The notes beneath the pieces are model-generated. The model saw only the letters and a program-made list of their open reading frames with translations, was not told the origin of the DNA and did not search any database. The position numbers and the translations under genes are program-made. A DNA stretch of 5,394 nucleotides from Ruminococcus sp. (GTDB taxonomy: Bacteria > Bacillota > Clostridia > Oscillospirales > Ruminococcaceae): contig DNLQ01000081.1 of NCBI GenBank assembly GCA_003488415.1, positions 1 to 5,394 of the forward strand, in the 5' to 3' direction. This document shows, piece by piece, positions 1-5,394 of this stretch (its first letter is position 1; each line of letters starts with the position of its first letter).

Positions 1-742
1 TGTCTCCGAACATATTCGATGTCACTATGACATCGAACTGACCGGGATCTCTTACAAGCTGCATGGCTGCGTTATCCACGAACATATCGGTATACTGCAC
101 CTCAGGGTACTCCTCTGCAAGACGGTGCATGGTCTTTCTCCATAGTCTTGATGATTCCAGCACGTTTGCCTTGTCCACGCTGCAAAGCCGTTTTCTGCGC
201 TTCATTGCTGATTGGAAGGCAACTCTGCCGATGCGTTCTATCTCTGTGACACTGTAAGCCTCGGTGTCGAATGCCTCCTGACCGTATTTTCCCTCACGGT
301 ATCCACGGTCACCGAAGTAGATGCCGCCGGTGAGCTCACGCACGATCATCAGGTCGAAGCCGTCGCCCACTATGTTGTCTTTGAGTGGGGAGGCGGATCT
401 CAGTGCCGGGTAGAGCCTGGCAGGGCGCAGGTTGGTATACAGTCCCAGTGCGGAGCGTATTCCAAGGAGAGCCTTTTCGGGGCGCTTGTCTCCGGGGAGG
501 GAGTCCCAGGCAGGGCCTCCCACAGCTCCGAGGATAACGCTGTCAGACGCAAGACAGCCCTTTACAGTCTCCTCCGGCAGCGGAGTACCGGTGCTGTCAT
601 ATGCACATCCGCCAATAAGGTACGGTGTGAAGCGGAAGCTGTGACCGTATATCTCTGCTGTTATCTCCAGTATCTTAACGGCGCTGTCCACTATCTCGGG
701 ACCTATGCCGTCGCCTTTGAGCAATGCTATATTGTACTCCAT
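1..742 (-). CDS. leuB: 3-isopropylmalate dehydrogenase, 5' part (runs off the window)
   Basis: LeuB oxidatively decarboxylates 3-isopropylmalate with NAD to give 2-ketoisocaproate, the third leucine-specific step, in the cytoplasm. The frame is open from ATG 742-740 to the window edge, giving 247 residues of a family usually near 350-360; the missing part is the C-terminus. Family motifs appear in order: KGDGIGPEI (9-17), GAVGGP (72-77), LGLYTNLRPA (99-108), RELTGGIYFG (135-144), the YSVTEIERIGRVAF stretch (163-176), VDKANVL (189-195), VDNAAMQLV (222-230) and FDVIVTSNMFGD (236-247). These cover the isopropylmalate-binding arginines, the catalytic Tyr and Lys and the first metal-binding Asp. 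The start is fixed by AAAGGTGAG at 755-747, four bases before ATG. It follows orf152 by 22 bases and is probably the last of the four linked genes seen here. No frameshift was found when the stretch was translated by hand. Confidence 0.96.
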   Translation of the reverse strand, partial: MEYNIALLKGDGIGPEIVDSAVKILEITAEIYGHSFRFTPYLIGGCAYDSTGTPLPEETVKGCLASDSVILGAVGGPAWDSLPGDKRPEKALLGIRSALGLYTNLRPARLYPALRSASPLKDNIVGDGFDLMIVRELTGGIYFGDRGYREGKYGQEAFDTEAYSVTEIERIGRVAFQSAMKRRKRLCSVDKANVLESSRLWRKTMHRLAEEYPEVQYTDMFVDNAAMQLVRDPGQFDVIVTSNMFGD

Positions 743-746
743 ATAT

Positions 747-755
747 CTCACCTTT
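747..755 (-). promoter_or_regulatory. Ribosome binding site of leuB
   Basis: AAAGGTGAG on the minus strand lies four bases before the leuB ATG, with its AGG core about eight bases away. It gives leuB its own strong initiation signal in the 22-base gap after orf152 and fixes the start at 742. Confidence 0.8.
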
Positions 756-764
756 TTCAAAATG

Positions 765-1223
765 TTAATCCGCAGAGCAAAGTTTCTCAACCGTCTCCCT
801 GATTGGCTCAAAGCAAAGCATCTGTATTTCCTTGTTCCATTTCCTGCGCTTGCCGGAGAAAGAACGAGGAGTGAGGATGCCGTTTATGGGAGTGCCGTCG
901 GCAAGTATCCTGTCGGCAAGAGCTTCAAGTTTCTGCTTTTCAACGCATCCAAGCACCTCAGCCATGTAGAGCAAAAGCTCACCGCAGACTATGCGTCTGC
1001 CGAATATCTTTTCTGAGTCAGTACGTTCGCAGTATGACTTCATAAGATGCCACCACTGATGCGGCTCTCCCTTTCTGTGATCGGTACCGATGTCCGCACT
1101 CCGGGCATAGCTTATATACCCCCCGGAGATCTGTCTGAATCCGCCTTTAATAAGGCGGTCGGTTACAGGACAGGGGACGTTTTCCTTTCCGGCAAAAACT
1201 TTTGCAGCCTGTCCGACAGTCAT
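765..1223 (-). CDS. Uncharacterised 152-residue protein between leuD and leuB (orf152)
   Basis: I do not recognise this protein. It has 152 residues, no signal peptide and no clear membrane segment, so it is probably cytoplasmic. It is rich in Cys and His: Cys18, His49, His55, His59, Cys65, Cys80, Cys93, Cys137 and Cys149, with a HQWWH patch at 55-59. The N-terminal half is Gly/Tyr-rich (GGYISYA, 34-40); residues 81-107 look helical; the C-terminal third is basic (SGKRRKW, 123-129). Its ATG overlaps the leuD stop (ATGA, 1223-1220) and AGAGGTG at 1237-1231 precedes it by seven bases. Coupling, strand and the full open frame argue for a real gene; the opposite-strand ORFs are shadows. Its position between LeuD and LeuB suggests a role linked to leucine synthesis or to these enzymes, but that is inference from context only. 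A metal-binding role is conceivable from the Cys/His content but unproven. Confidence 0.85.
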   Translation of the reverse strand: MTVGQAAKVFAGKENVPCPVTDRLIKGGFRQISGGYISYARSADIGTDHRKGEPHQWWHLMKSYCERTDSEKIFGRRIVCGELLLYMAEVLGCVEKQKLEALADRILADGTPINGILTPRSFSGKRRKWNKEIQMLCFEPIRETVEKLCSAD

Positions 1224-1714
1224 TTAATGACACCTCTGGCTGCCGACTCCATAAGACCGCCGTTCTCGATGATGTTCTGTATGAACTCCGGAAAGGGCTC
1301 TGTCTTGAATTCAGCGCCGGTGGTAAGGTTGCGGATAATGCCGTTATCCAGATCAGCCTCCACTCTGTCGCCCTCGGAGATACCGTCAACGGCGTCGGGA
1401 CACTCCACTATCGCAAGACCGATGTTGATAGCATTGCGGTAGAAGATACGGGCGAAGCTGCGGGCGATGACCAGTGAGACTCCGCTTTCCTTGATAGCTA
1501 TGGGAGCGTGTTCACGGGAGGAACCGCATCCGAAGTTCCAGCCGGCAGTTATCATATCTCCCGGCTTCACACGGCTTATGAAGGTCTTGTCCAGATCCTC
1601 CATGCAGTGAGCAGCAAGCTCCTTATGATCGATGGTGTTGAGATAGCGTGCAGGGATGATAACATCGGTATCAATGTTATCTCCGTACTTTATGATATTT
1701 CCTGTGTACTTCAT
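1220..1714 (-). CDS. leuD: 3-isopropylmalate dehydratase, small subunit
   Basis: LeuD is the swivelling small subunit that joins LeuC to form isopropylmalate isomerase, converting 2-isopropylmalate to 3-isopropylmalate in the cytoplasm. The 164 residues match the short LeuD form (about 160-170) rather than the enterobacterial form of about 200. Motifs are [16 protein letters not shown] (10-25), the substrate-binding loop [14 protein letters not shown] (58-71) and [17 protein letters not shown] (84-100). The start ATG overlaps the leuC stop (ATGA, 1714-1711), and GGGAGGT at 1727-1721 lies six bases upstream, inside the leuC 3' end. Its own stop overlaps the orf152 start in the same way. Both overlaps point to translational coupling, and the LeuC-LeuD one fits a 1:1 complex. 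A homoaconitase or dimethylmalate dehydratase subunit would look similar, but the neighbouring leuB supports leucine synthesis. Confidence 0.96.
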   Translation of the reverse strand: MKYTGNIIKYGDNIDTDVIIPARYLNTIDHKELAAHCMEDLDKTFISRVKPGDMITAGWNFGCGSSREHAPIAIKESGVSLVIARSFARIFYRNAINIGLAIVECPDAVDGISEGDRVEADLDNGIIRNLTTGAEFKTEPFPEFIQNIIENGGLMESAARGVIK

Positions 1715-2976
1715 TCCATTACCTCCCAGGGGCTTGTTATCCTGCCGGTCAGGGCACTGGCGGCAGCAGTAGCGGGGCTTGCAAGGTATACCTCGGACTT
1801 AACGTGTCCCATACGTCCCACGAAATTGCGGTTTGTGGTGGTGACTGCTCTTTCTCCCTCGGCGAGAATACCCATATATCCTCCAAGGCACGGACCGCAG
1901 GTGGGAGTGGATACTACAGCGCCGGCTTCGATGAAGTCCCGGATGAGTCCCTGTTCCATAGCGTCAAGGTATATCTGCTGAGTTGCCGGTATAACAATGA
2001 CACGCACGTTCCTTGCCACTTTCTTTCCCCGTATGATCTCTGCGGCAGTCTGTAGGTCGCTCAGTCTGCCGTTGGTGCAGGAGCCGATGACCACCTGATC
2101 TATCCTGACCTCGCCTATTTCTCCGAATGTCCTGGCATTGCCCGGAAGGTGAGGGAAGGCTACAGTCGGCTCTATCTGTGACAGGTCGATGTTTATTGTC
2201 TGCTCATACTCTGCGTCATCGTCCGCACGGTAAATTACAGGCTCGCCGGCACCGTGGGAATGCAGGTACTCAAGAGTGATGTCATCCACCTCGAATATGC
2301 CGTTCTTTGCGCCGGCTTCGATAGCCATATTCGCAATACACAGTCTGTCGTCCATTGACAGTGACTTCATACCGTCGCCTGTGAACTCCATTGAGCGGTA
2401 CAGAGCGCCGTCAACGCCTATCTTGCCGATGATGTGGAGGATAACGTCCTTGCCGGAGACATACTTTCTCAGACTGCCGGTAAGGTTGAAGCGTATGGCT
2501 GAGGGTACCTTGAACCATGCTTTTCCCGTTGCCATTCCGCACGCCATATCCGTTGAGCCGACGCCGGTGGAAAAAGCTCCGACGGCACCGTAGGTACAGG
2601 TGTGGGAGTCTGCGCCTATGACGGCATTTCCGGCGGTAACGAGTCCTTTTTCCGGTATCAGTGCGTGTTCGATGCCCATCTGTCCAACGTCGTAGAAGTG
2701 GGTAATATTTTTTTCACCGCAGAAGTCCCTGCACATTTTGCACTGCTCCGCAGCCTTTATGTCCTTGTTGGGAGCGAAGTGATCCATTATCATTGTGACC
2801 TTATCCTTGTCAAACACGCTGTCCCTGCCGAGTTTTGCGAACTCCCTGATAGCCACCGGAGAGGTGATATCGTTGCCCAGGACGAGATCAAGTGAGGCGA
2901 GGATGAGCTGTCCTGCCTGTACATTTTCAAGTCCGGCGTGAGCCGCAAGTATCTTCTGAGTCATTGTCATACCCAT
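1711..2976 (-). CDS. leuC: 3-isopropylmalate dehydratase, large subunit
   Basis: LeuC is the [4Fe-4S] catalytic subunit of isopropylmalate isomerase, in the aconitase superfamily. At 421 residues it belongs to the short LeuC/HacA-like type found in clostridia and archaea, not the roughly 465-residue enterobacterial type. The cluster ligands are Cys300 (VIGSCTNGR, 297-304) and Cys360 and Cys363 (TPTCGPC, 357-363). [11 protein letters not shown] (121-131), MDHFAPN (64-70) and [11 protein letters not shown] (380-390) are further active-site motifs. I chose ATG 2976-2974 because [15 protein letters not shown] is the usual family beginning; Met3 and Met5 are in-frame alternatives. The upstream Shine-Dalgarno is weak (GAAAGAAG, about nine bases away), unlike those of leuD, leuB, ilvN and orf350. 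A small possible ORF ends one base before the start, so initiation may depend on coupling. Confidence 0.96.
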   Translation of the reverse strand: MGMTMTQKILAAHAGLENVQAGQLILASLDLVLGNDITSPVAIREFAKLGRDSVFDKDKVTMIMDHFAPNKDIKAAEQCKMCRDFCGEKNITHFYDVGQMGIEHALIPEKGLVTAGNAVIGADSHTCTYGAVGAFSTGVGSTDMACGMATGKAWFKVPSAIRFNLTGSLRKYVSGKDVILHIIGKIGVDGALYRSMEFTGDGMKSLSMDDRLCIANMAIEAGAKNGIFEVDDITLEYLHSHGAGEPVIYRADDDAEYEQTINIDLSQIEPTVAFPHLPGNARTFGEIGEVRIDQVVIGSCTNGRLSDLQTAAEIIRGKKVARNVRVIVIPATQQIYLDAMEQGLIRDFIEAGAVVSTPTCGPCLGGYMGILAEGERAVTTTNRNFVGRMGHVKSEVYLASPATAAASALTGRITSPWEVME

Positions 2977-2977
2977 A

Positions 2978-3067
2978 TTATTCAGCTTCTTTCGTAAAAT
3001 TTGCGAACGATACCGCAGTATCTGAGGTATCGTCCGCTGACCGCAGGGGCGTGACAGATATCGTCAT
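2978..3067 (-). CDS. Possible 29-residue leader ORF upstream of leuC
   Basis: A minus-strand frame runs from ATG 3067-3065 to TAA 2980-2978, encoding 29 residues (beginning [10 protein letters not shown], ending FTKEAE). The stop is separated from the leuC ATG by a single base, an arrangement that allows re-initiation where leuC itself has a weak ribosome site. AAAAGG near the end of orf350 lies about ten bases before its ATG. It contains only one Leu, no Ile and Val pair run, and so is not a classical leucine attenuator peptide. A stop-free run of this length can easily occur by chance, so the call is tentative. A 12-bp hairpin lies inside it. Confidence 0.3.
   Translation of the reverse strand: MTISVTPLRSADDTSDTAVSFANFTKEAE
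3003..3037 (-). promoter_or_regulatory. 12-bp hairpin in the leuC leader
   Basis: In minus-strand RNA, GCGGACGATACC (3037-3026) pairs with GGTATCGTTCGC (3014-3003) over 12 positions with one G-U wobble and an 11-base loop. The loop repeats GATAC, which can form an alternative 5-bp stem with GTATC around a TGCG tetraloop. The stem is followed by AAATTTTACG rather than a clear U-tract, so it is a poor intrinsic terminator. It lies 26 bases before the leuC start. It could be a weak terminator of orf350, an RNA-processing or stability element, or a leuC control structure; the structure is seen, the role is inferred. Confidence 0.55.
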
Positions 3068-3073
3068 TTCATA

Positions 3074-4126
3074 TCAGCCTTTTCTGCGGCGTTTTTCCTT
3101 ATTCTTTTTATGCTTCTTCTTTCCTCCAGTCCGGTTGTTTTTGCCGGATACGGGAGGCTTTGCTGTCTGTTTGAGCTTTGGGAGCGCTTCCATTGAGGGA
3201 GCTTCTTCTGTTACGGGTTTTGCGGGAGCTGCTGACACATTAAGTCCGTCAGTATCCGGCATAACATCACAGCTTACACGGTTTCTGGCAGCTTCTCTGC
3301 GTGCGTTCTCGCAGAGCTGTTCAGCTGCGTTTCCGGCATTCTCAATGTTCCTGAGGAATTCAGCATCTTCTGGAGTGAGAGCGGGTGCTGAGCCGGACGG
3401 CTCCTTGTCGTACTTATCAAAGTACTCCCTGACTTCCTCACGCTTCTGTTTTTCTTCCTTGCTTTCACTGAGTCCGAGCTTTTCGTGGACTAAGCCCTGA
3501 TCTGCCTGCCCTGCTGCATTGGCAGCAGCAATTTTTTCTCTGGCGAGCTTAGCCAGAATGTTATTTAGTTCCTCAGGTGTTACTGTAATGACATTTTCGG
3601 GGACTTTCTTCGTCTCCTCCTTCACGGCAGCCCTGGCATTCTCCATGACTTTCCGTTCCCATTTTTCCTTCTGCTCCCTGCGGACAGCCTCTGCCTCTGC
3701 AAGGGCACGCTCCTCCTCTTTTTTCAGCTCACGGTCTATGCGTCTTGAAGCGTAGCTGCTTTTTCTTCGTGCCTTACGTTCTTCGGCATCCTCCCTGCGG
3801 CTCATTCTGCTCTTGTGAGCAGCGACCACGATGGGAGTGTACAGAAGCGGCGCACCTGCAACTACCAGGAATCCGCAGAGAACGAGCAGCGGGAACTCGG
3901 CAGCCTTGCGGGTGCTTTCGGCAGTTTTAGTCCACGACTCCAGCAGATCCTTTTCTTCCTCTGAATCCGACTGTTCCATGAACTCGTTCTCACTCTCCGT
4001 GGGGATGTGTTCCTTCTGCTGTGAAGCGGATCTTCCTATGCTGAAAATTCCTGCAAGTCCGGCAATCATAAGCAGCAGACCGATCAGCTGTGAGCCTGTG
4101 AAGTGATGTCTTACCTTGTTATTCAT
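3074..4126 (-). CDS. Uncharacterised two-helix membrane protein with charged cytoplasmic tail (orf350)
   Basis: I do not recognise this 350-residue protein. It has a short basic N-terminus (MNNKVRHH), a first membrane helix at about 11-31, an acidic loop at 32-77 (TESENEF, EQSDSEEEKD), a second helix at about 78-103, then some 245 soluble residues. Residues 105-175 are Arg/Lys/Glu/Ala-rich and look like a coiled coil; 181-203 and 222-239 look helical; 285-330 is low complexity with Pro, and the end is very basic (KKKHKKNKEKRRRKG, 336-350). The positive-inside rule suggests both ends in the cytoplasm with the acidic loop outside. GTG 4132 is possible, but AAAAGGGG (4142-4135) sits only two bases from it and eight from ATG 4126, so ATG is preferred. 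A 236-base gap with candidate promoters separates it from ilvN. The basic tail might bind nucleic acid or acidic lipid, but there is no specific evidence; nothing ties it to BCAA synthesis except position. Confidence 0.85.
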   Translation of the reverse strand: MNNKVRHHFTGSQLIGLLLMIAGLAGIFSIGRSASQQKEHIPTESENEFMEQSDSEEEKDLLESWTKTAESTRKAAEFPLLVLCGFLVVAGAPLLYTPIVVAAHKSRMSRREDAEERKARRKSSYASRRIDRELKKEEERALAEAEAVRREQKEKWERKVMENARAAVKEETKKVPENVITVTPEELNNILAKLAREKIAAANAAGQADQGLVHEKLGLSESKEEKQKREEVREYFDKYDKEPSGSAPALTPEDAEFLRNIENAGNAAEQLCENARREAARNRVSCDVMPDTDGLNVSAAPAKPVTEEAPSMEALPKLKQTAKPPVSGKNNRTGGKKKHKKNKEKRRRKG

Positions 4127-4134
4127 GATCACTA

Positions 4135-4142
4135 CCCCTTTT
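4135..4142 (-). promoter_or_regulatory. Ribosome binding site of orf350
   Basis: AAAAGGGG on the minus strand lies eight bases before ATG 4126 but only two before the in-frame GTG 4132. This spacing decides in favour of the ATG and a 350-residue product. Confidence 0.7.
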
Positions 4143-4168
4143 CACCGTACATCTGTGATGCACTCTTT

Positions 4169-4189
4169 TTGTTAACAAAATGTTAACAA
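4169..4189. repeat. GTTAAC inverted repeat, operator-like
   Basis: On the plus strand, TTGTTAACA and TGTTAACAA-type arms of nine bases flank a 3-base spacer, each containing the palindrome GTTAAC. It lies about 45-65 bases before the orf350 start, downstream of the candidate -10 boxes, where a repressor could act. A related copy occurs at 4240-4256. The protein that might bind is unknown. Confidence 0.45.
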
Positions 4190-4239
4190 GTCAATGTGTC
4201 AGGATTGTGATAACGCTGTGAAAATGTGTAGAAACTATG

Positions 4240-4256
4240 AACAAGATGTTAATAAA
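4240..4256. repeat. Second copy of the AACAARATGTTAAYAAR motif
   Basis: AACAAGATGTTAATAAA on the plus strand matches AACAAAATGTTAACAAG at 4174-4190 at 14 of 17 positions in the same orientation, 66 bases apart, close to six helical turns. This could be a pair of operator sites, or chance similarity in AT-rich DNA. Confidence 0.35.
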
Positions 4257-4309
4257 TATTGAATATTATACCTTGCGTAGATTTATTATAAACGGTGATT
4301 GGGGATTTT

Positions 4310-4330
4310 CGGACTGCTGTATACAATCCG
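4310..4330 (-). other. 8-bp hairpin downstream of ilvN
   Basis: In minus-strand RNA CGGATTGT (4330-4323) pairs with GCAGTCCG (4317-4310) with two G-U wobbles and a 5-base loop. The pairing is better in this strand than in the other, which fits an RNA element for transcripts from ilvN. The following bases are AAAATCCCC, with no U-tract, so it is not a standard terminator; it may protect the ilvBN 3' end. Confidence 0.35.
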
Positions 4331-4354
4331 TTGTTGCAGATTATGAATAACTGT

Positions 4355-4381
4355 GAATTGGTTTATTTATAAGACCAATTC
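4355..4381 (-). other. Palindrome spanning the ilvN stop codon
   Basis: GAATTGGT at 4355-4362 and ACCAATTC at 4374-4381 are perfect 8-base inverted repeats, with TTAT/ATAA extending the pairing inside the 11-base spacer. The element includes the last five codons and stop of ilvN. No U-tract follows on the minus strand, so it is a weak terminator or a 3'-end stabilising hairpin at best. Confidence 0.4.
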
Positions 4382-4908
4382 GACTGCCTGGTTTTCAGAC
4401 AGTTCTCTCCACGCTCGATAGCAACGATACCTGTGCGGCACATTTCAAGTATGCCGTAGGATTTCATAAGCTCTATGAAGGCGTCGATCTTGGATGTCTC
4501 ACCGGTAAGCTCGCAGACAAGGGCGGTAGTGGAGTAATCTATGATCTTGGAACGGAATATCTCTACCGCAGCCATGATGTCCTGACGGGTGGCGGAGCTG
4601 TTGCGTACTTTCAGCAGGAGCAGCTCACGTACAACGGTCTCGCTCTGGTCAAGTACCTCCACTTCACGGACATCGTGGAGCTTTTCAAGCTGCCGGAGTA
4701 TCCTGTCACGGATATCCTCATCGCCATGGAATGCAACGGTGATGCGTGAGAATCCGGCGGATTCAGTTTCCCCCACTGTGAGACTGTCGATGTTGAAGCC
4801 ACGCCTGGTAAACATTCCCGACACTCTTGAGAGGACACCGGATACGTTGGAGACAATAACTCCGATAATATATTTATTGGTGTAGATGTGTTCATTCTGA
4901 TTATCCAT
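4363..4908 (-). CDS. ilvN: Acetohydroxyacid synthase, regulatory small subunit
   Basis: IlvN activates the IlvB catalytic subunit and usually confers feedback inhibition by valine or another BCAA. The 181 residues contain an N-terminal ACT domain at about 11-82, with the effector-site pattern IIGVIVSNVSGVLSRVSGMFTRRGFNIDSL-like sequence (14-43; Gly, Asn21 and Gly24 visible) and SRITVAF (54-60), followed by the small-subunit C-terminal domain at about 93-166 ending near TGIVAIERG. About 14 residues follow the usual end of the family. The frame can begin at GTG 4917, but that codon is part of the Shine-Dalgarno GAGGTGAG (4920-4913); ATG 4908 lies four bases after it and gives MDNQNEH. The gene begins 12 bases after the ilvB stop, so both subunits are made from one transcript. 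Length is slightly above the common 160-175 of this subunit type. Confidence 0.95.
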   Translation of the reverse strand: MDNQNEHIYTNKYIIGVIVSNVSGVLSRVSGMFTRRGFNIDSLTVGETESAGFSRITVAFHGDEDIRDRILRQLEKLHDVREVEVLDQSETVVRELLLLKVRNSSATRQDIMAAVEIFRSKIIDYSTTALVCELTGETSKIDAFIELMKSYGILEMCRTGIVAIERGENCLKTRQSNWSYK

Positions 4909-4912
4909 TATT

Positions 4913-4920
4913 CTCACCTC
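4913..4920 (-). promoter_or_regulatory. Ribosome binding site of ilvN
   Basis: GAGGTGAG directly follows the ilvB TGA and lies four bases before ATG 4908. Because it contains the alternative GTG start at 4917, it supports the shorter 181-residue IlvN. Confidence 0.75.
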
Positions 4921-5394
4921 TCAGTCATTGATATCCGTGATGATGTCGTCGATAGAGCCGTCAGGGGGCAGCATGGGAAGAACAAATTCATCACAGTCAA
5001 CAACGCAGTCGATAAGGAATACACCATCTCCTGCGAAAGCCTCTGCGGCAGCCTTTTCCAGTTCCTCAGCGGTCGAAGCTCTTGCTCCCCTTGCGCCGAA
5101 TGCCTCTGCCACCTTTACGAAATCCGTCTTTCTGTTGAAGGTGGTATTGGAATAGTGCCTGTTATAGAACAGAGTCTGCATCTGGCGAACCATACCCAGT
5201 ACACCGTTGTTCATCACAACTATGACGATATTGCTGTTCTGTGATACTGCTGTTGCAAGCTCGCCGAGGTTCATTCCGAAGCTGCCGTCACCTGTGAACA
5301 GCACTGAGCGGTGACCGGACGCCTTGGCTGCACCTATGGCAGCGCCAAGTCCGAATCCCATAGTTCCGAGACCGCCGCTGGTGATGAAGGTGCG
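4921..5394 (-). CDS. ilvB: Acetohydroxyacid synthase, catalytic large subunit, C-terminal part
   Basis: IlvB condenses two pyruvates, or pyruvate with 2-ketobutyrate, to acetohydroxyacids using thiamine diphosphate, Mg and FAD. Only the last 157 residues of a family near 550-600 are present; the frame is open at the window edge, so Met at 5361 is internal. It opens with RTFITSGGLGTMGFGLGAAIGA, holds the thiamine-diphosphate motif from GDGSFGMNLGEL (35-46) to NN (62-63), with Asp36 and Asn63 as expected metal ligands, then GVLGMVRQ (64-71), and ends in the VLPMLPPDGSIDDII region. Two residues differ from the textbook pattern: Gly for Pro in GFGLPAA (Gly17), which I believe also occurs in clostridial relatives, and Met72 where a Trp (QWQ/QWE) is usual. 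Pairing with ilvN supports biosynthetic acetohydroxyacid synthase over catabolic AlsS. Confidence 0.95.
   Translation of the reverse strand, partial: RTFITSGGLGTMGFGLGAAIGAAKASGHRSVLFTGDGSFGMNLGELATAVSQNSNIVIVVMNNGVLGMVRQMQTLFYNRHYSNTTFNRKTDFVKVAEAFGARGARASTAEELEKAAAEAFAGDGVFLIDCVVDCDEFVLPMLPPDGSIDDIITDIND

Larger units (their letters stand above)
4127..4362 (-). promoter_or_regulatory. AT-rich ilvN-orf350 intergenic region with candidate promoter
   Basis: This 236-base gap is markedly more AT-rich than the genes around it and is the likely promoter region of orf350 and perhaps of the leu genes. Two perfect TATAAT boxes occur on the minus strand, at 4290-4285 and 4270-4265. Neither has a convincing -35 at 16-18 bases, so they may be activator-dependent or coincidental. 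The region also holds a repeated AACAARATGTTAAYAAR motif and hairpins noted separately. No T-box signature (AGGGTGG-type sequence), leader peptide rich in BCAA codons, or recognisable riboswitch was seen. Confidence 0.4.

Noticed and set aside
212..802. 196-residue open frame on the plus strand
   Set aside because: It lies antisense to leuB, whose motifs are continuous on the minus strand, and its translation shows no recognisable family pattern.
1508..1981. Plus-strand frame across the leuC-leuD junction
   Set aside because: It is antisense to two well-supported genes with continuous catalytic motifs.
2964..3500. 178-residue plus-strand frame opposite orf350 and the leuC leader
   Set aside because: Ser/Phe-rich translation typical of the complement of a Lys/Glu/Arg-rich gene; no ribosome site or family motif.
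4134..4154. Six-codon ORF (ATG TAC GGT ... TAG) just before orf350
   Set aside because: Very short, overlaps the orf350 ribosome site and has no ribosome site of its own; likely chance.
4166..4194. TTGACT at 4194-4189 as a -35 box
   Set aside because: The bases 16-18 downstream are A-rich (CAAAAA) with no -10-like hexamer.
4206..4221. TGTGATAACGCTGTGA as a CRP-like site
   Set aside because: The two TGTGA units are direct repeats, not the inverted TGTGA-N6-TCACA of a CRP site, and the organism looks like a Firmicute.
4133..4362. T-box or leucine attenuator upstream of orf350
   Set aside because: No T-box consensus, no terminator with U-tract and no run of Leu, Ile or Val codons were found on the minus strand.

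Overview
The window is a branched-chain amino acid (BCAA) biosynthesis cluster read entirely from the minus strand. In transcription order it holds ilvB (3' end only), ilvN, a 236-base AT-rich gap, an uncharacterised two-helix membrane protein (orf350), a short leader region, leuC, leuD, an uncharacterised 152-residue protein (orf152) and leuB (5' part only; its 3' end lies beyond base 1). No plus-strand gene, RNA gene, mobile element or CRISPR array was found.

The protein types suggest a Firmicute of class Clostridia, probably a Ruminococcus-like member of the Oscillospiraceae. LeuC and LeuD are the short (about 420 and 165 residue) form common in clostridia and archaea, LeuC begins with the clostridial-looking [15 protein letters not shown], and the IlvB/IlvN sequences resemble clostridial ones. 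Shine-Dalgarno sequences are strong (GGGAGGT, GAGGTGAG, AAGGGG), as expected for Firmicutes. This placement comes from remembered family patterns, not from a search.

Right part (4363-5394): IlvB and IlvN are the catalytic and regulatory subunits of acetohydroxyacid synthase, the first common step to valine, leucine and isoleucine. Middle (3074-4362): the gap has two TATAAT boxes, a repeated AACAARATGTTAAYAAR motif and hairpins, then orf350. Left (1-3073): leuC, leuD, orf152 and leuB form a tight unit. leuC/leuD and leuD/orf152 share ATGA stop-start overlaps, and orf152 is followed 22 bases later by leuB. LeuCD isomerise 2-isopropylmalate to 3-isopropylmalate and LeuB oxidises it, so orf152 sits between two consecutive leucine steps. 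leuA, ilvC and ilvD are not in the window.

The main open questions are orf152, tightly coupled to leuD; orf350, a membrane protein with a very basic tail inside a metabolic cluster; and the leuC leader, where a 12-bp hairpin lies inside a possible 29-codon ORF that ends one base before the leuC start. IlvB also carries Met at the position that is Trp in herbicide-sensitive acetohydroxyacid synthases.
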